Below are positions 27,302-35,792 of a stretch of 64,000 nt of DNA, in pieces (the stretch's first letter is position 1; each line of letters opens with the position of its first letter). The DNA comes from Euryarchaeota archaeon SCGC AAA252-I15 (GTDB lineage: Archaea > Altiarchaeota > Altiarchaeia > IMC4 > SCGC-AAA252-I15): assembly GCA_000402775.1 (NCBI GenBank), contig AQSC01000059.1:6091-70090 (forward strand), in the 5' to 3' direction. The notes under the pieces are model-generated. The model did no database searches, was not told where the DNA came from, and saw only the letters and a program-made list of their open reading frames with translations. Position numbers and translations under genes: made by a program.

Positions 27302-28421
27302 TTTTAACATGATCTTGGATGTCTTGAGCCTTATACCGCAACACAATCTTCCTGCTCCTGCCCCGCTCTCCCTCAAGATGCACTGTATCAACAAGCTTTA
27401 AGTGCTCTAACTTTTTAACCATCTCATTATACTTTTTAATTCCAACACCCGTCTCCTCCTTGAATCTCTCATAGACGACTCCAGAAACCTCCTCGCCCGA
27501 AGACGCAAGGTATGAAAGCAGGCTCCTCTCAGTATCATCCAAACCTCTGATAGTATTCTTTAAAGCCAGCATCTGAGATCCCCCCCCAAAAGCCTCGTCA
27601 ACCTGCTTTACGGTTATCTCGCGCTTGGCATCCCGCTCGGCGACCAACCCGCTCCGCCTTAAAAGATCAATTCCAATACGCAAATCCCCAAGGGAAAAAG
27701 TCCTATCAACCATATAATCCAAAACCTTCCTAGACACAACTCCCTGATAATATGCATGTTTCACACGCTCCGACAAAATCTCGAAAAGCTCGTCCCGAGT
27801 GTAAGGCTCAAAGAAAACACGTTCTGGGTTGAAAACACTCCTAGTCTTGTCGTCAAGCTTCGCCATAAACCTCTCGTCGATCATGGCACCGAAAACACCT
27901 ACCCTGTCAAAACCGTAAGTCGTATGTGCTTTTAAAAGATCCACGAGAATCTTGTCGACGTTTTTTTTGATGAACAGTTGATCCAATTCATCCAAGGCAA
28001 CAATTAAACCCTTATCCTCCTTTAAAAGCTTCGAAAAAATCTTCTCCTTCACCGACTCAATGGGTTTACCAGTGTCCGGGGGACTCGTCCCGAAAAGCAT
28101 TTCATGAATCCTCGCAAATACTGCGAAACGCGTGTTCGCGTCTTCACAGTTAATGTATACTGTGACAATCTTTCCCGAAGCCTCGTTAGCCTGGTCGAAG
28201 AGGTGTTTTATTATGGTGGTCTTTCCGGTCCCTGGAGGGCCGTACACTAGTGTGTTTATGGGGTTTAGTCCTCGAAGGCCGGGTTTAAGGGCGTATGACA
28301 GTGCCTTGAGTTGTTCGTCACGGTGTTGTATGTTTTCGGGTACGTATCCGGGGGTTAAAACTTTTCCGTTTCTAAAGAGGGTTTCCTCGTCCAATAGTAT
28401 GTCTTTTGCGTCCACTGTCAT
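27291..28421 (-). CDS. cdc6: Orc1/Cdc6 replication initiator
   Basis: A 376-residue archaeal Orc1/Cdc6, the AAA+ protein that recognises replication origins and loads MCM. Walker A is VYGPPGTGKTTIIKHLF, Walker B LIVALDELDQLF, and sensor-2/lid residues lie in FSLGDLRIGIDLLRRSGLVA. A C-terminal winged helix (LLSYLASSGEEVSGVVYERF, KYNEMVKKLEHLKLVDTVHL) binds origin DNA. Length is typical. The 295-bp region between its start and ribB has a long-spaced inverted repeat (28447-28554) and is the best origin candidate in the window. Only one orc1 is seen here. Confidence 0.95.
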   Translation of the reverse strand: MTVDAKDILLDEETLFRNGKVLTPGYVPENIQHRDEQLKALSYALKPGLRGLNPINTLVYGPPGTGKTTIIKHLFDQANEASGKIVTVYINCEDANTRFAVFARIHEMLFGTSPPDTGKPIESVKEKIFSKLLKEDKGLIVALDELDQLFIKKNVDKILVDLLKAHTTYGFDRVGVFGAMIDERFMAKLDDKTRSVFNPERVFFEPYTRDELFEILSERVKHAYYQGVVSRKVLDYMVDRTFSLGDLRIGIDLLRRSGLVAERDAKREITVKQVDEAFGGGSQMLALKNTIRGLDDTERSLLSYLASSGEEVSGVVYERFKEETGVGIKKYNEMVKKLEHLKLVDTVHLEGERGRSRKIVLRYKAQDIQDHVKTCK

Positions 28422-28446
28422 ATTATATCATTTCTTAAAGAAATAG

Positions 28447-28554
28447 TGAGGGCGTGAATTTCTGACCCTATTTAATTTCATGGGAAGATGAATTTTAGGG
28501 GTTTTGCGGTGCCGATGCAAATGGGTTTTTTAATCATTTTTTTTCACGCCCTCA
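28447..28554. other. Candidate replication origin: spaced 12-bp inverted repeat beside orc1
   Basis: TGAGGGCGTGAA (28447-28458) and its exact reverse complement TTCACGCCCTCA (28543-28554) flank 84 bp with T-rich tracts in the orc1-ribB intergenic region. Oppositely oriented initiator sites around an AT-rich unwinding segment beside orc1 are the classic archaeal oriC layout. The word is not a recognised ORB consensus, so this is a candidate only. The remaining 160 bp to ribB show T-rich promoter-like sequence. Confidence 0.4.
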
Positions 28555-28716
28555 TGATCCAAGTGGATTGTGACCACATCACCCCATTTCAAACTTAGCT
28601 TCTCCTTCTATTAAAAAATCATCCAAGAGAGCAAAGGAAAAGTATCCCTACTCATTTTGTGGTAACTAATCATTTTTTTGTATTTTTATACTTGCCTACA
28701 TATTACCTACAATACC

Positions 28717-29394
28717 ATGGAAAACATAGAAAAATCGCTTAAGGCACTTCAAGACGGCTCTTTCATACTCGTGCACGATTCCTCTGGGAGAGAAGACGAA
28801 ACCGATCTTATAGTCGCCGCCGAAAAAATCACTCCAGCTCACGTACGCACGATGAGAAACGAGGGGGGAGGATTGATATGCACTGCCCTGGCAAAAGATT
28901 TAGCCGAAAAATTAAGTCTAGTCTTCATCCAAGACATATACCAAGCCGCAGCAAAATCCTTTCAAATCCTCCCGGAACTTAAAGCCGACGACATACCCTA
29001 CGACGAAAAATCATCTTTTTCCATAACCGTAAACCACAGGAAAACATTCACAGGAATAACCGACACAGACAGGGCGCTCACCATACGGGAACTAGCCTAC
29101 ATCGCGAAAGCCGAGCCAAACCCACAGGCGTTTGGCTTGAATTTCCGAACACCCGGGCACATTCCACTTCTTATCTCTTCAGGATTGGGCAAGCGGGAGG
29201 GACACACAGAACTTTCAATAGGACTTCTTGAGATGGCGGGGCTTACTCCAGTCTCCGTGGTTTGTGAGATGATGGACGATGAAACCTTCAAAGCCTTGAC
29301 GGCGGAGAAGGCGAAGGCTTATGCAGAGAAAAACGGTCTAGTATTCCTTGAAGGATCTGAAATTCTAAATGCATATGAGAAATGGCGAAGATAG
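28717..29394 (+). CDS. ribB: 3,4-dihydroxy-2-butanone 4-phosphate synthase
   Basis: A 225-residue RibB that converts ribulose-5-phosphate to dihydroxybutanone phosphate and formate for riboflavin synthesis. Recognised by VHDSSGREDETDLIVAAEKI (acidic active-site loop REDETDLI), MRNEGGGLICTALAK, the loop SFSITVNHRKTFTGITDTDR, the TPGHIPLL segment and GHTELSIGLLEMAGLTPVSV. It is monofunctional, without a fused GTP cyclohydrolase II, as in archaea. ATG 28717 is preferred to a TTG further upstream. Its 3' end runs into the first, truncated copy of the ribC start (ATG 29382), as expected for an ancestral ribB-ribC overlap. Confidence 0.94.
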   Translation: MENIEKSLKALQDGSFILVHDSSGREDETDLIVAAEKITPAHVRTMRNEGGGLICTALAKDLAEKLSLVFIQDIYQAAAKSFQILPELKADDIPYDEKSSFSITVNHRKTFTGITDTDRALTIRELAYIAKAEPNPQAFGLNFRTPGHIPLLISSGLGKREGHTELSIGLLEMAGLTPVSVVCEMMDDETFKALTAEKAKAYAEKNGLVFLEGSEILNAYEKWRR

Positions 29395-29551
29395 GAGTCT
29401 GCGACACAACGTTCGCGAGCAACCTTTTTAACAAAAAGGTTCCGAGAAAATGCTTCACGTTTTCTGGACACAAAATTGCATCGCAATTTTGCTGTGATCA
29501 AAAATGTGTGGGGTCCGCTAACGCTCACCCCACCGTGCATGAGGTGGATGA
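29382..29551 (+). mobile_element. Hairpin-rich insertion with duplicated ribC 5' end
   Basis: 29382-29420 repeats the first 39 nt of ribC (29552-29590) with only synonymous differences (AAG/AAA, TTC/TTT) before diverging. Between the copies lie about 131 bp with three perfect hairpins: AACCTTTTT-AAC-AAAAAGGTT (29421-29441), CAAAATTGC-ATC-GCAATTTTG (29471-29491) and GTGGGGT...ACCCCAC (29508-29533). The insertion ends GCATGAGGTGGATGA, which gives the real ribC its Shine-Dalgarno. A similar hairpin plus CATGGGGGGTGGATGAAT tail occurs at 48817-48868. Confidence 0.65.
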
Positions 29552-30480
<929 letters not shown>

Positions 30481-30491
30481 GGTGGAAAAAA

Positions 30492-30911
30492 ATGACTGAG
30501 AAAATAAGTTTAGGTATTGTGGCAAGCGAATTCAACTACGACATAACGTACGCCATGGTAGAGCTTGCGAAAGAGCACGCCGACTTTCTGGGGGCCAGCG
30601 TCTCCCAGGTCGTTAAGGTTCCGGGAGTCTTCGACATGCCGCTTGCAGTCAAGAAGCTATTGGAGAAGAAGGACGTTGACGCGGTCGTAACACTTGGGTG
30701 CGTCATCGAAGGCCAGACAGAACACGACGACGTGGTCATACAGCACGCCAGCCGAAAGATTGCGGACTTGGCCTTGGAATACGACAAGCCCACCGCACTC
30801 GGAATCTCAGGCCCCGGCATGAGCAGGCTCGAAGCTCACAAGAGGGTGGAATACGCAAAACGGGCCGTAGAAGCGGCTGTGAAAACAGTCAAAGTATTAA
30901 AGGCGATTTAA
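30492..30911 (+). CDS. ribH: 6,7-dimethyl-8-ribityllumazine synthase
   Basis: A 139-residue lumazine synthase that condenses dihydroxybutanone phosphate with the pyrimidine precursor. Substrate-site motifs: [20 protein letters not shown] (aromatic F in EFNY), [40 protein letters not shown] (catalytic His in TEHD) and [20 protein letters not shown]. The phosphate-binding loop [12 protein letters not shown] is intact. I start at ATG 30492, 7 nt after GGTGG at 30481, and reject the TTG at 30477. Confidence 0.95.
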   Translation: MTEKISLGIVASEFNYDITYAMVELAKEHADFLGASVSQVVKVPGVFDMPLAVKKLLEKKDVDAVVTLGCVIEGQTEHDDVVIQHASRKIADLALEYDKPTALGISGPGMSRLEAHKRVEYAKRAVEAAVKTVKVLKAI

Positions 30912-31115
30912 GGCGGCTAAGCGAGCGGTAGCGAGCGCACACAGTAGACTTTTAGTTTGGTGTGTGTCCTACTTTAGTCGGCCACATGTCGCCTCTTTGC
31001 CTCCGGCTAACTCCGACCAGTTTAGGCGGTGAAGGTTGTGCTGGTGTTTTTATCCTGTTATCCGGTGATGACTCCATGAATCCTTTTTTTATTTCTTGCT
31101 TTCCCATACTTATTC
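30912..31115. other. Intergenic region after ribH
   Basis: No gene is seen in these 204 nt. They hold GCGAGCGGTAGCGAGCGC (30921-30938), a CACAC...GTGTG inverted repeat (about 30939-30965), and at 30967-30979 the 13-mer TCCTACTTTAGTC, identical to the middle of the CRISPR repeat at the right edge of the window. A GTGATGA box-C-like word near 31063 has no partner D box. Confidence 0.3.
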
Positions 31116-31265
31116 ATGACAGAGCCGTCTTCCGCGCCTGTGCCGGGTGAGTCGGAGCGCGAGTGGACTATCGAAGATGACTTGAGAATCCAGGAGTTGT
31201 TGAGGTTGCTTGAGGATTCCTTAAAGAGGCTTAAGGATTTGAACAAAAAAAATCGGGGTGAATAA
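31116..31265 (+). CDS. Small acidic/helical protein, 49 aa
   Basis: An ATG frame of 49 residues: MTEPSSAPVPGESEREWTIE, then DDLRIQELLRLLEDSLKRLK, ending DLNKKNRGE. The second half is a clear amphipathic helix. It sits 6 nt upstream of the 202-aa gene at 31272. A decayed copy of its 3' end (31887-31950) lies upstream of the paralogous second gene, indicating that gene and partner were duplicated together, which supports it being a real gene. Family unknown. Confidence 0.55.
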   Translation: MTEPSSAPVPGESEREWTIEDDLRIQELLRLLEDSLKRLKDLNKKNRGE

Positions 31266-31271
31266 AGGAAA

Positions 31272-31880
31272 ATGCATAAAAAAACAGTGCTAACGGAAAC
31301 AGCTAAATTGTTGCGCAAAGGATTGGATAAAAGAACTGGGGAAGTCGGTGGTACTCTCGAAGAGAGAAGTGAAGCGGAATTCAAGCGGATGCTCGACCCA
31401 AACACTGATACGGGTCGGATGGTGGGTGAATTAGTCAAAGAAATAGTAGATACGGCCTCACGCCTAACACATAGTGACCCCCTCGCCAAGGTAATAAGTG
31501 ACTTGGGTGGTGTTCCAGTACAATTGTTTAAATTTATTACCGGGCGACCCGAACTTGACTATCCCAACAGGGAAGGAGCCCGTGATCCCAGATCCGCCAT
31601 ATTTGAAGATGGTAGACCCGCCTTCAAACTATCTGGAGGTAAAGTGTCTGATGGACAAAGCTTGCTGCTTCTCGGAGAAATGGGTAATAAAAAAATCGGA
31701 TTTCACTACAGGACGCCTGATCCCGCGGCAGAACTTTCAGCAGCGATAAGAGGTCGCTATACCACACTAAACAATGTGGATCCCTTAAACCATAGGGTAA
31801 GCCCGCAATCCGTTTACGAGCATCTATTGAGTGCTGCCGATGCAATGGAAAAAACGCAAAGAAGATTAGCATTCACGTAA
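31272..31880 (+). CDS. Lineage-specific protein, paralogue 1 of a tandem pair (202 aa)
   Basis: Unrecognised soluble protein. It aligns by eye with the next gene over most of its length: RMLDPNTDTGRMVGELVKEI versus RMLDATTATGAMMTALVDEL, PLAKVISDLGGVPVQLFKFI versus PLASAMQGFNGVPVQVLEHL, SLLLLGEMGNKKIGFHY versus DVLFLGKTKGGGLGFFVEY, and SVYEHLLSAADAMEKT versus DVYGQFLHAAHAIEKA. The conserved parts are a helical N-terminal half with invariant RMLD and GVPVQ, and a C-terminal helix. No signal peptide or TM. Function unknown. It has a weak AAAGG Shine-Dalgarno. Confidence 0.65.
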   Translation: MHKKTVLTETAKLLRKGLDKRTGEVGGTLEERSEAEFKRMLDPNTDTGRMVGELVKEIVDTASRLTHSDPLAKVISDLGGVPVQLFKFITGRPELDYPNREGARDPRSAIFEDGRPAFKLSGGKVSDGQSLLLLGEMGNKKIGFHYRTPDPAAELSAAIRGRYTTLNNVDPLNHRVSPQSVYEHLLSAADAMEKTQRRLAFT

Positions 31881-31960
31881 AATCTTGAGGTTGCTTGCGG
31901 ACGCCTTAAAGGAAACTTAAGGCGTCTAAACAAAAAAAAAGATCAGGGTGAACGGAAAAA
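31881..31960 (+). pseudogene. Remnant of the small 49-aa gene ahead of the second paralogue
   Basis: This spacer repeats the 3' part of the gene at 31116-31265: TTGAGGTTGCTTG, CCTTAAAG, CTTAAGG and the A-tract followed by ATCAGGGTGAA recur in order, but the frame is broken and the 5' half is lost. It shows that the unit small gene plus partner was tandemly duplicated and the second small gene decayed. The remnant still supplies GGTGAA near the next start. Confidence 0.5.
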
Positions 31961-32575
31961 ATGCCAACAGTAATACAGAAAGATTTGGAGCATTTTAAGG
32001 GGCTTCGTGATTCCTCGCTTAGGGCTGAGTTGTTGCAGGGCAGGCACGGTGACAGAAACCTAGAGATGAAGGAGTCTGGGACAGGGTTTACCGAACGAAA
32101 CGGGCAAGAGTTGGATAGAATGCTCGATGCGACAACTGCCACTGGAGCGATGATGACAGCTTTAGTTGACGAGCTTGTCGGAAGCGGCAGGCAAGGGCCT
32201 CTCGCCAGCGCAATGCAAGGTTTTAATGGCGTTCCAGTGCAGGTGTTAGAGCACCTTGGTAGTACAGACGAAATCTATCAACGATCACCCGCGGTTGATG
32301 ATGAAGGCGAGCTCACTTTCATGATGAACTCTGACGGGCGAATAATGAAAAGGACAAGGGGTTTATCAGGATCCAATGTCCAGGATGTGTTGTTTCTAGG
32401 CAAAACAAAGGGTGGAGGACTTGGTTTTTTTGTTGAATATAATAGCAAGGAATTTCCTGGAAGGACTAACATAAGGGCTGCAACAGAGGGAGAGAAAACA
32501 AATATTAGTGCGACAGACGTATACGGCCAGTTTTTACACGCCGCACACGCAATAGAAAAAGCCCCCACAATCTGA
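31961..32575 (+). CDS. Lineage-specific protein, paralogue 2 of a tandem pair (204 aa)
   Basis: Second member of the paralogous pair. Shared motifs are RMLDATTATGAMMTALVDEL, GFNGVPVQVLEHL and DVYGQFLHAAHAIEKA. The N-terminal 45 residues (MPTVIQKDLEHFKGLRDSSL...) diverge from paralogue 1. A central acidic/beta segment (PAVDDEGELTFMMNSDGRIM) precedes SNVQDVLFLGKTKGGGLGFF. Predicted cytosolic; function unknown. Divergence between the pair is substantial, so the duplication is old. Confidence 0.65.
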   Translation: MPTVIQKDLEHFKGLRDSSLRAELLQGRHGDRNLEMKESGTGFTERNGQELDRMLDATTATGAMMTALVDELVGSGRQGPLASAMQGFNGVPVQVLEHLGSTDEIYQRSPAVDDEGELTFMMNSDGRIMKRTRGLSGSNVQDVLFLGKTKGGGLGFFVEYNSKEFPGRTNIRAATEGEKTNISATDVYGQFLHAAHAIEKAPTI

Positions 32576-32654
32576 CCTAAACATGATGGGTTGGGTTCCG
32601 AAAAAAAAGGTTTGATTTAAATACGTGTTCAAAATACTATTCGGTGGTTTTAGG

Positions 32655-33287
32655 GTGCAACCGCATGTAATACTCAATTCTGCGATGAGCCTGGACGGGC
32701 AGATCGGAAAAAAGGGCCAGCAGATAGTATTCTCTAACAGGATCGACAACTACCGGGTGCAGGAGCTTCGCGGAAGCGTTGACGCCGTCATGGTGGACGT
32801 CGAGACCATCATAAAAGACAACCCTGACTTGCATGCTCCAAGCGCTGCCGAGAAAGCACCCGTCAAAGTCGTCGTCGACAAAAACTGTGAAATCCCCCTG
32901 GACTCGAAAGTACTTGAAGGCGAAGACGAAGTGATAATCGTAGTCGCCGCAACAGCAACAAAAAGCCGCACCGAAAAACTAACCAAGCTTCGCGAACGAA
33001 TCGAAGTCTTAACTTCAGGGAAAAACGCAGTAAACCTTGAAAACCTGCTTTGGACGCTCTATGAGCGGAGGATCAGGAAAATACTGCTTGAAGGCGGCCG
33101 GGCCCTAAACCGCAGGATGCTCGACGAAGGCTTGGTAGACGAAATTTATTTGACTGTCGCGCCCATGCTCATCGGCGAAGGCTTGAACTTTTATGAGAGC
33201 AAGGAAAAGCAGAAGATAGAGCTTAATCTCGAGGGGATTTTACAGTACGGCGACCAGGTTGTCTTGCACTATCACGTCAAGAAGTAG
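32655..33287 (+). CDS. arfC: 2,5-diamino-6-ribosylamino-pyrimidinone 5'-phosphate reductase (RibD-C family)
   Basis: A 210-residue archaeal RibD-C reductase, which reduces the ribose side chain of the GTP-derived pyrimidine in riboflavin and F420 precursor synthesis. Motifs: VILNSAMSLDGQIGKKGQQI (NSAMSLDG), VDAVMVDVETIIKDNPDLHA, ILLEGGRALNRRMLDEGLVD (the NADPH-site GG), and EIYLTVAPMLIGEGLNFYES. GTG 32655 fits the family N-terminus (QPHVILNSAMS) and has GGTGG 7 nt upstream; a GTG at 32625 is rejected. Together with ribB, ribC and ribH it gives four riboflavin genes within 4.6 kb. Confidence 0.92.
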   Translation: MQPHVILNSAMSLDGQIGKKGQQIVFSNRIDNYRVQELRGSVDAVMVDVETIIKDNPDLHAPSAAEKAPVKVVVDKNCEIPLDSKVLEGEDEVIIVVAATATKSRTEKLTKLRERIEVLTSGKNAVNLENLLWTLYERRIRKILLEGGRALNRRMLDEGLVDEIYLTVAPMLIGEGLNFYESKEKQKIELNLEGILQYGDQVVLHYHVKK

Positions 33288-33296
33288 CGGTTTTTC

Positions 33297-34478
33297 ATGG
33301 AGCGTATTCTAGTCTGCGGTTTGAATTGCCGTCCAGTCGCGCTTTCCGCGAAAGCATTGGGTTTTGAAGTTCACGTTGTCGATTTCTTCGGGGATGTAGA
33401 CTTAAAGCGTAATGTCGACAAGCTTTATTCCCTTGGAGGGGAATATGACTCGCAAAAGCTTTGTGATCTGGCAGTCTCGGTTACGGAAAAAGGCTCTTTC
33501 GACGGTGTTTTTCTGACTTCAGAGCTAGGTTGTAATGCAAGTTATGTTAAAGCATTCGAGCCTTGCGGGTCAATTTTGGGAAATGACTCGAAAACCGTTG
33601 CTGCTGTGAGAGACTGGAAGGCTTTTTTCGAAAAGCTTTCGGAGCTTGACATACCCCACCCGAAAACACGGGTAGTGTCGAGTGAGGGCGAGGTTGCTGG
33701 GGTGGTGGGTGAGATTGGTTTTCCCCTCGTGGTCAAGCCAACTCACGGTTCGGCAGGTTTTGGGGTGATATTGGCTGAAACTGAAAGTGAAGTCTATGAT
33801 TCACTAAAACATTATGGAGTGATACTCGTCCAAGAATACATTCAAGGGGTTGATGCGAGCGTTAGCGCGTTGGGATCTGGCGGGGCAGTTAAGTCCTTGT
33901 CTTTTAACAGGCAGTTTCTAGGCCTTGAGTTTCTGGGTTGCACTCTTCCCTTCCAATACTGCGGGAACATGGTACCCGTAAAACATGGGCTTGCATCTGA
34001 ATGCAAGCGAATAACTGAACTGATTGGATCCCAATTCAATCTGAAAGGATCCTTTGGAATAGACTTTGTAATCGCCGACAAACCCTACGTCATCGAAGTA
34101 AACCCCCGGTTTCAAGACACATTAGAGTGCGTTGAAAGAGCATATGGGGTAAACCTGGTTGAACAGCACCTTAATTCGCTTGAAGGAAGACTCCCAAACA
34201 ATATGGAAGCCTCAAAAGTCTGTGCAAAAGGAATCCTCTATGCTGTTTCCGACCTCACGGTTTCAGGGGATCTCACAAAAATTTCCGATGTCGCAGACAT
34301 CTACAAGCCGGGGACGAAAGTAAGCAACGGCGAGCCGGTCTGCAGCGCCTTCAGCACGGGATCTTGTGAAGACGAAGCGCTTAATAATCTTAAAATCAAA
34401 GTAGGAGAAATCCAAAAGAATCTTTTGAAGGTGAATCAATGTTGGCAATCATCGCAGGATACTTCATCCTCCTGCTAG
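33297..34478 (+). CDS. ATP-grasp ligase (COG2232-like)
   Basis: A 393-residue ATP-grasp enzyme. A pre-ATP-grasp Rossmann-like domain (ERILVCGLNCRPVALSAKAL) is followed by the ATP-grasp fold: GFPLVVKPTHGSAGFGVILA (phosphate-binding loop), YGVILVQEYIQGVDASVSAL (adenine-contact strand, QEYI) and IDFVIADKPYVIEVNPRFQD (metal-binding Glu and NPR). The C-terminal 90 residues resemble the biotin-carboxylase C-domain. It forms a carboxylate-amine or thioester bond through an acyl-phosphate, substrate unknown. The last 40 nt overlap the symporter gene in another frame. Confidence 0.8.
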   Translation: MERILVCGLNCRPVALSAKALGFEVHVVDFFGDVDLKRNVDKLYSLGGEYDSQKLCDLAVSVTEKGSFDGVFLTSELGCNASYVKAFEPCGSILGNDSKTVAAVRDWKAFFEKLSELDIPHPKTRVVSSEGEVAGVVGEIGFPLVVKPTHGSAGFGVILAETESEVYDSLKHYGVILVQEYIQGVDASVSALGSGGAVKSLSFNRQFLGLEFLGCTLPFQYCGNMVPVKHGLASECKRITELIGSQFNLKGSFGIDFVIADKPYVIEVNPRFQDTLECVERAYGVNLVEQHLNSLEGRLPNNMEASKVCAKGILYAVSDLTVSGDLTKISDVADIYKPGTKVSNGEPVCSAFSTGSCEDEALNNLKIKVGEIQKNLLKVNQCWQSSQDTSSSC

Positions 34479-35776
34479 TTATGGGATTTTACACTAGGAA
34501 AACCAAGACCCTGAGCGAGTTCATGCTCGCGGGAAAAAATTTATCCTTCTGGGTTCTCGTAGCCTCGATTGCAACCACATTCTACGGTGCGACAGCAATC
34601 CTTGGCGGGGCAGAACTCTCATTCTACTTTGGTTTGGGTGCCCTCTGGTTTATGATTCCATTCTACCTTGGAAACATCTTAGTGTTTTATTTCATTGGAA
34701 GAATTGAAAAATCCCAAGCTGAGACGCTTCCCGACTTTCTAGGGCAATTCTACGGAAGCAAGACAGTGGTCGCATCCGCACTATTACTCTCGTTTCTATG
34801 TCTCGTCCCCGGTTCAATCATCGCTGCCGGAAAAATAATGCACTTCATCCAGCCAGTATCACCGGAATTTTGGATGACTGCAGTCACGGCAGTTATTACA
34901 GTCTACACTCTCTTGGGAGGGATGAGGGCTGTATCCTACTCAGACGTACTACAGTTTGTGATAATGATCGCAGGGCTGCTCATACTACTCCCCTTTGCAC
35001 TGCAATATTCTCCCGACTTCATAAACCAAATTCCTGCTGAGAGTAAAAACCCTTTTTCATATTCTTCAATGTTTCCCCAAAACGCCTTAAGATGGGCGAT
35101 ACTTCTTCTCTTTCTGCCCATAACTTCAGCCCCCCTCTATCAAAGGTTTTTCGCAACGCAGCCGAAAGTAAACCGGAAGAAAGCAATAGTCTACACAATA
35201 CTCTTCTACATGATAGTTGACGTAATAGTATTGACTTCAGGACTCATCGCCCAAGCGAACGCCGAAACCTTAGGGATTTCCGAAGAAAACGCGGACATAG
35301 CCTTCATAATACTCGGGCTTACAATACTACCCGCCCCCATAAAAATATTATTCTCACTGGGGATGCTTGCCGCAATAATGAGCACCGCCGACTCATGGCT
35401 TCACGCCGGAGGATCATCGCTCGCCCACGATGTGCTAAGAAAATTAAGCAAGACTTCCGAAGAAAAGCTCGTAGTTGCTTCCAGGATACTCATCCTGGCT
35501 CTAGGACTTGTCAGTCTAGCACTCGCCTTATACTTCAACGACTTCTTAACAGCCTTAACCTTCCTTCTCACAGTCTGGATTTCGGGAATACTCGTTCCCA
35601 CGCTCGCAATACTTTCGAATAAAAAAATAACCGAAAAAAGCGCATTTTACGCAATAATTGCCGGTGGATTATCCTCAATAATCTGGGGGCTTATAAATCC
35701 ACTTCCAATAGACCCCCTGTTTGTCGGACTAGCATTCTCATTTTCCGAAGCCCTTCTTTTTAACCGGCAACCCTAA
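34439..35776 (+). CDS. Sodium:solute symporter (SSS family)
   Basis: A 445-residue integral membrane protein with about 12-13 TM helices of the LeuT-fold sodium:solute symporter family. Seen in the FYTRKTKTLSEFMLAGKNLS loop after TM1 (SSS signature), ASIATTFYGATAILGGAELS (Na+-site helix), and the central VTAVITVYTLLGGMRAVSYS plus DVLQFVIMIAGLLILLPFAL stretch typical of PutP/proline-type members. AAIMSTADSWLHAGGSSLAH is the Na2-site helix. The substrate is unknown. Its start lies inside the ATP-grasp gene, so translation is coupled, hinting at a linked substrate. Confidence 0.88.
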   Translation: MLAIIAGYFILLLVMGFYTRKTKTLSEFMLAGKNLSFWVLVASIATTFYGATAILGGAELSFYFGLGALWFMIPFYLGNILVFYFIGRIEKSQAETLPDFLGQFYGSKTVVASALLLSFLCLVPGSIIAAGKIMHFIQPVSPEFWMTAVTAVITVYTLLGGMRAVSYSDVLQFVIMIAGLLILLPFALQYSPDFINQIPAESKNPFSYSSMFPQNALRWAILLLFLPITSAPLYQRFFATQPKVNRKKAIVYTILFYMIVDVIVLTSGLIAQANAETLGISEENADIAFIILGLTILPAPIKILFSLGMLAAIMSTADSWLHAGGSSLAHDVLRKLSKTSEEKLVVASRILILALGLVSLALALYFNDFLTALTFLLTVWISGILVPTLAILSNKKITEKSAFYAIIAGGLSSIIWGLINPLPIDPLFVGLAFSFSEALLFNRQP

Positions 35777-35792
35777 AAGAATAACGAAGAAA

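Noticed and set aside
31058..31070. GTGATGA box-C-like word suggesting a C/D sRNA
   Set aside because: No D box (CTGA), C' or D' boxes at suitable distance.
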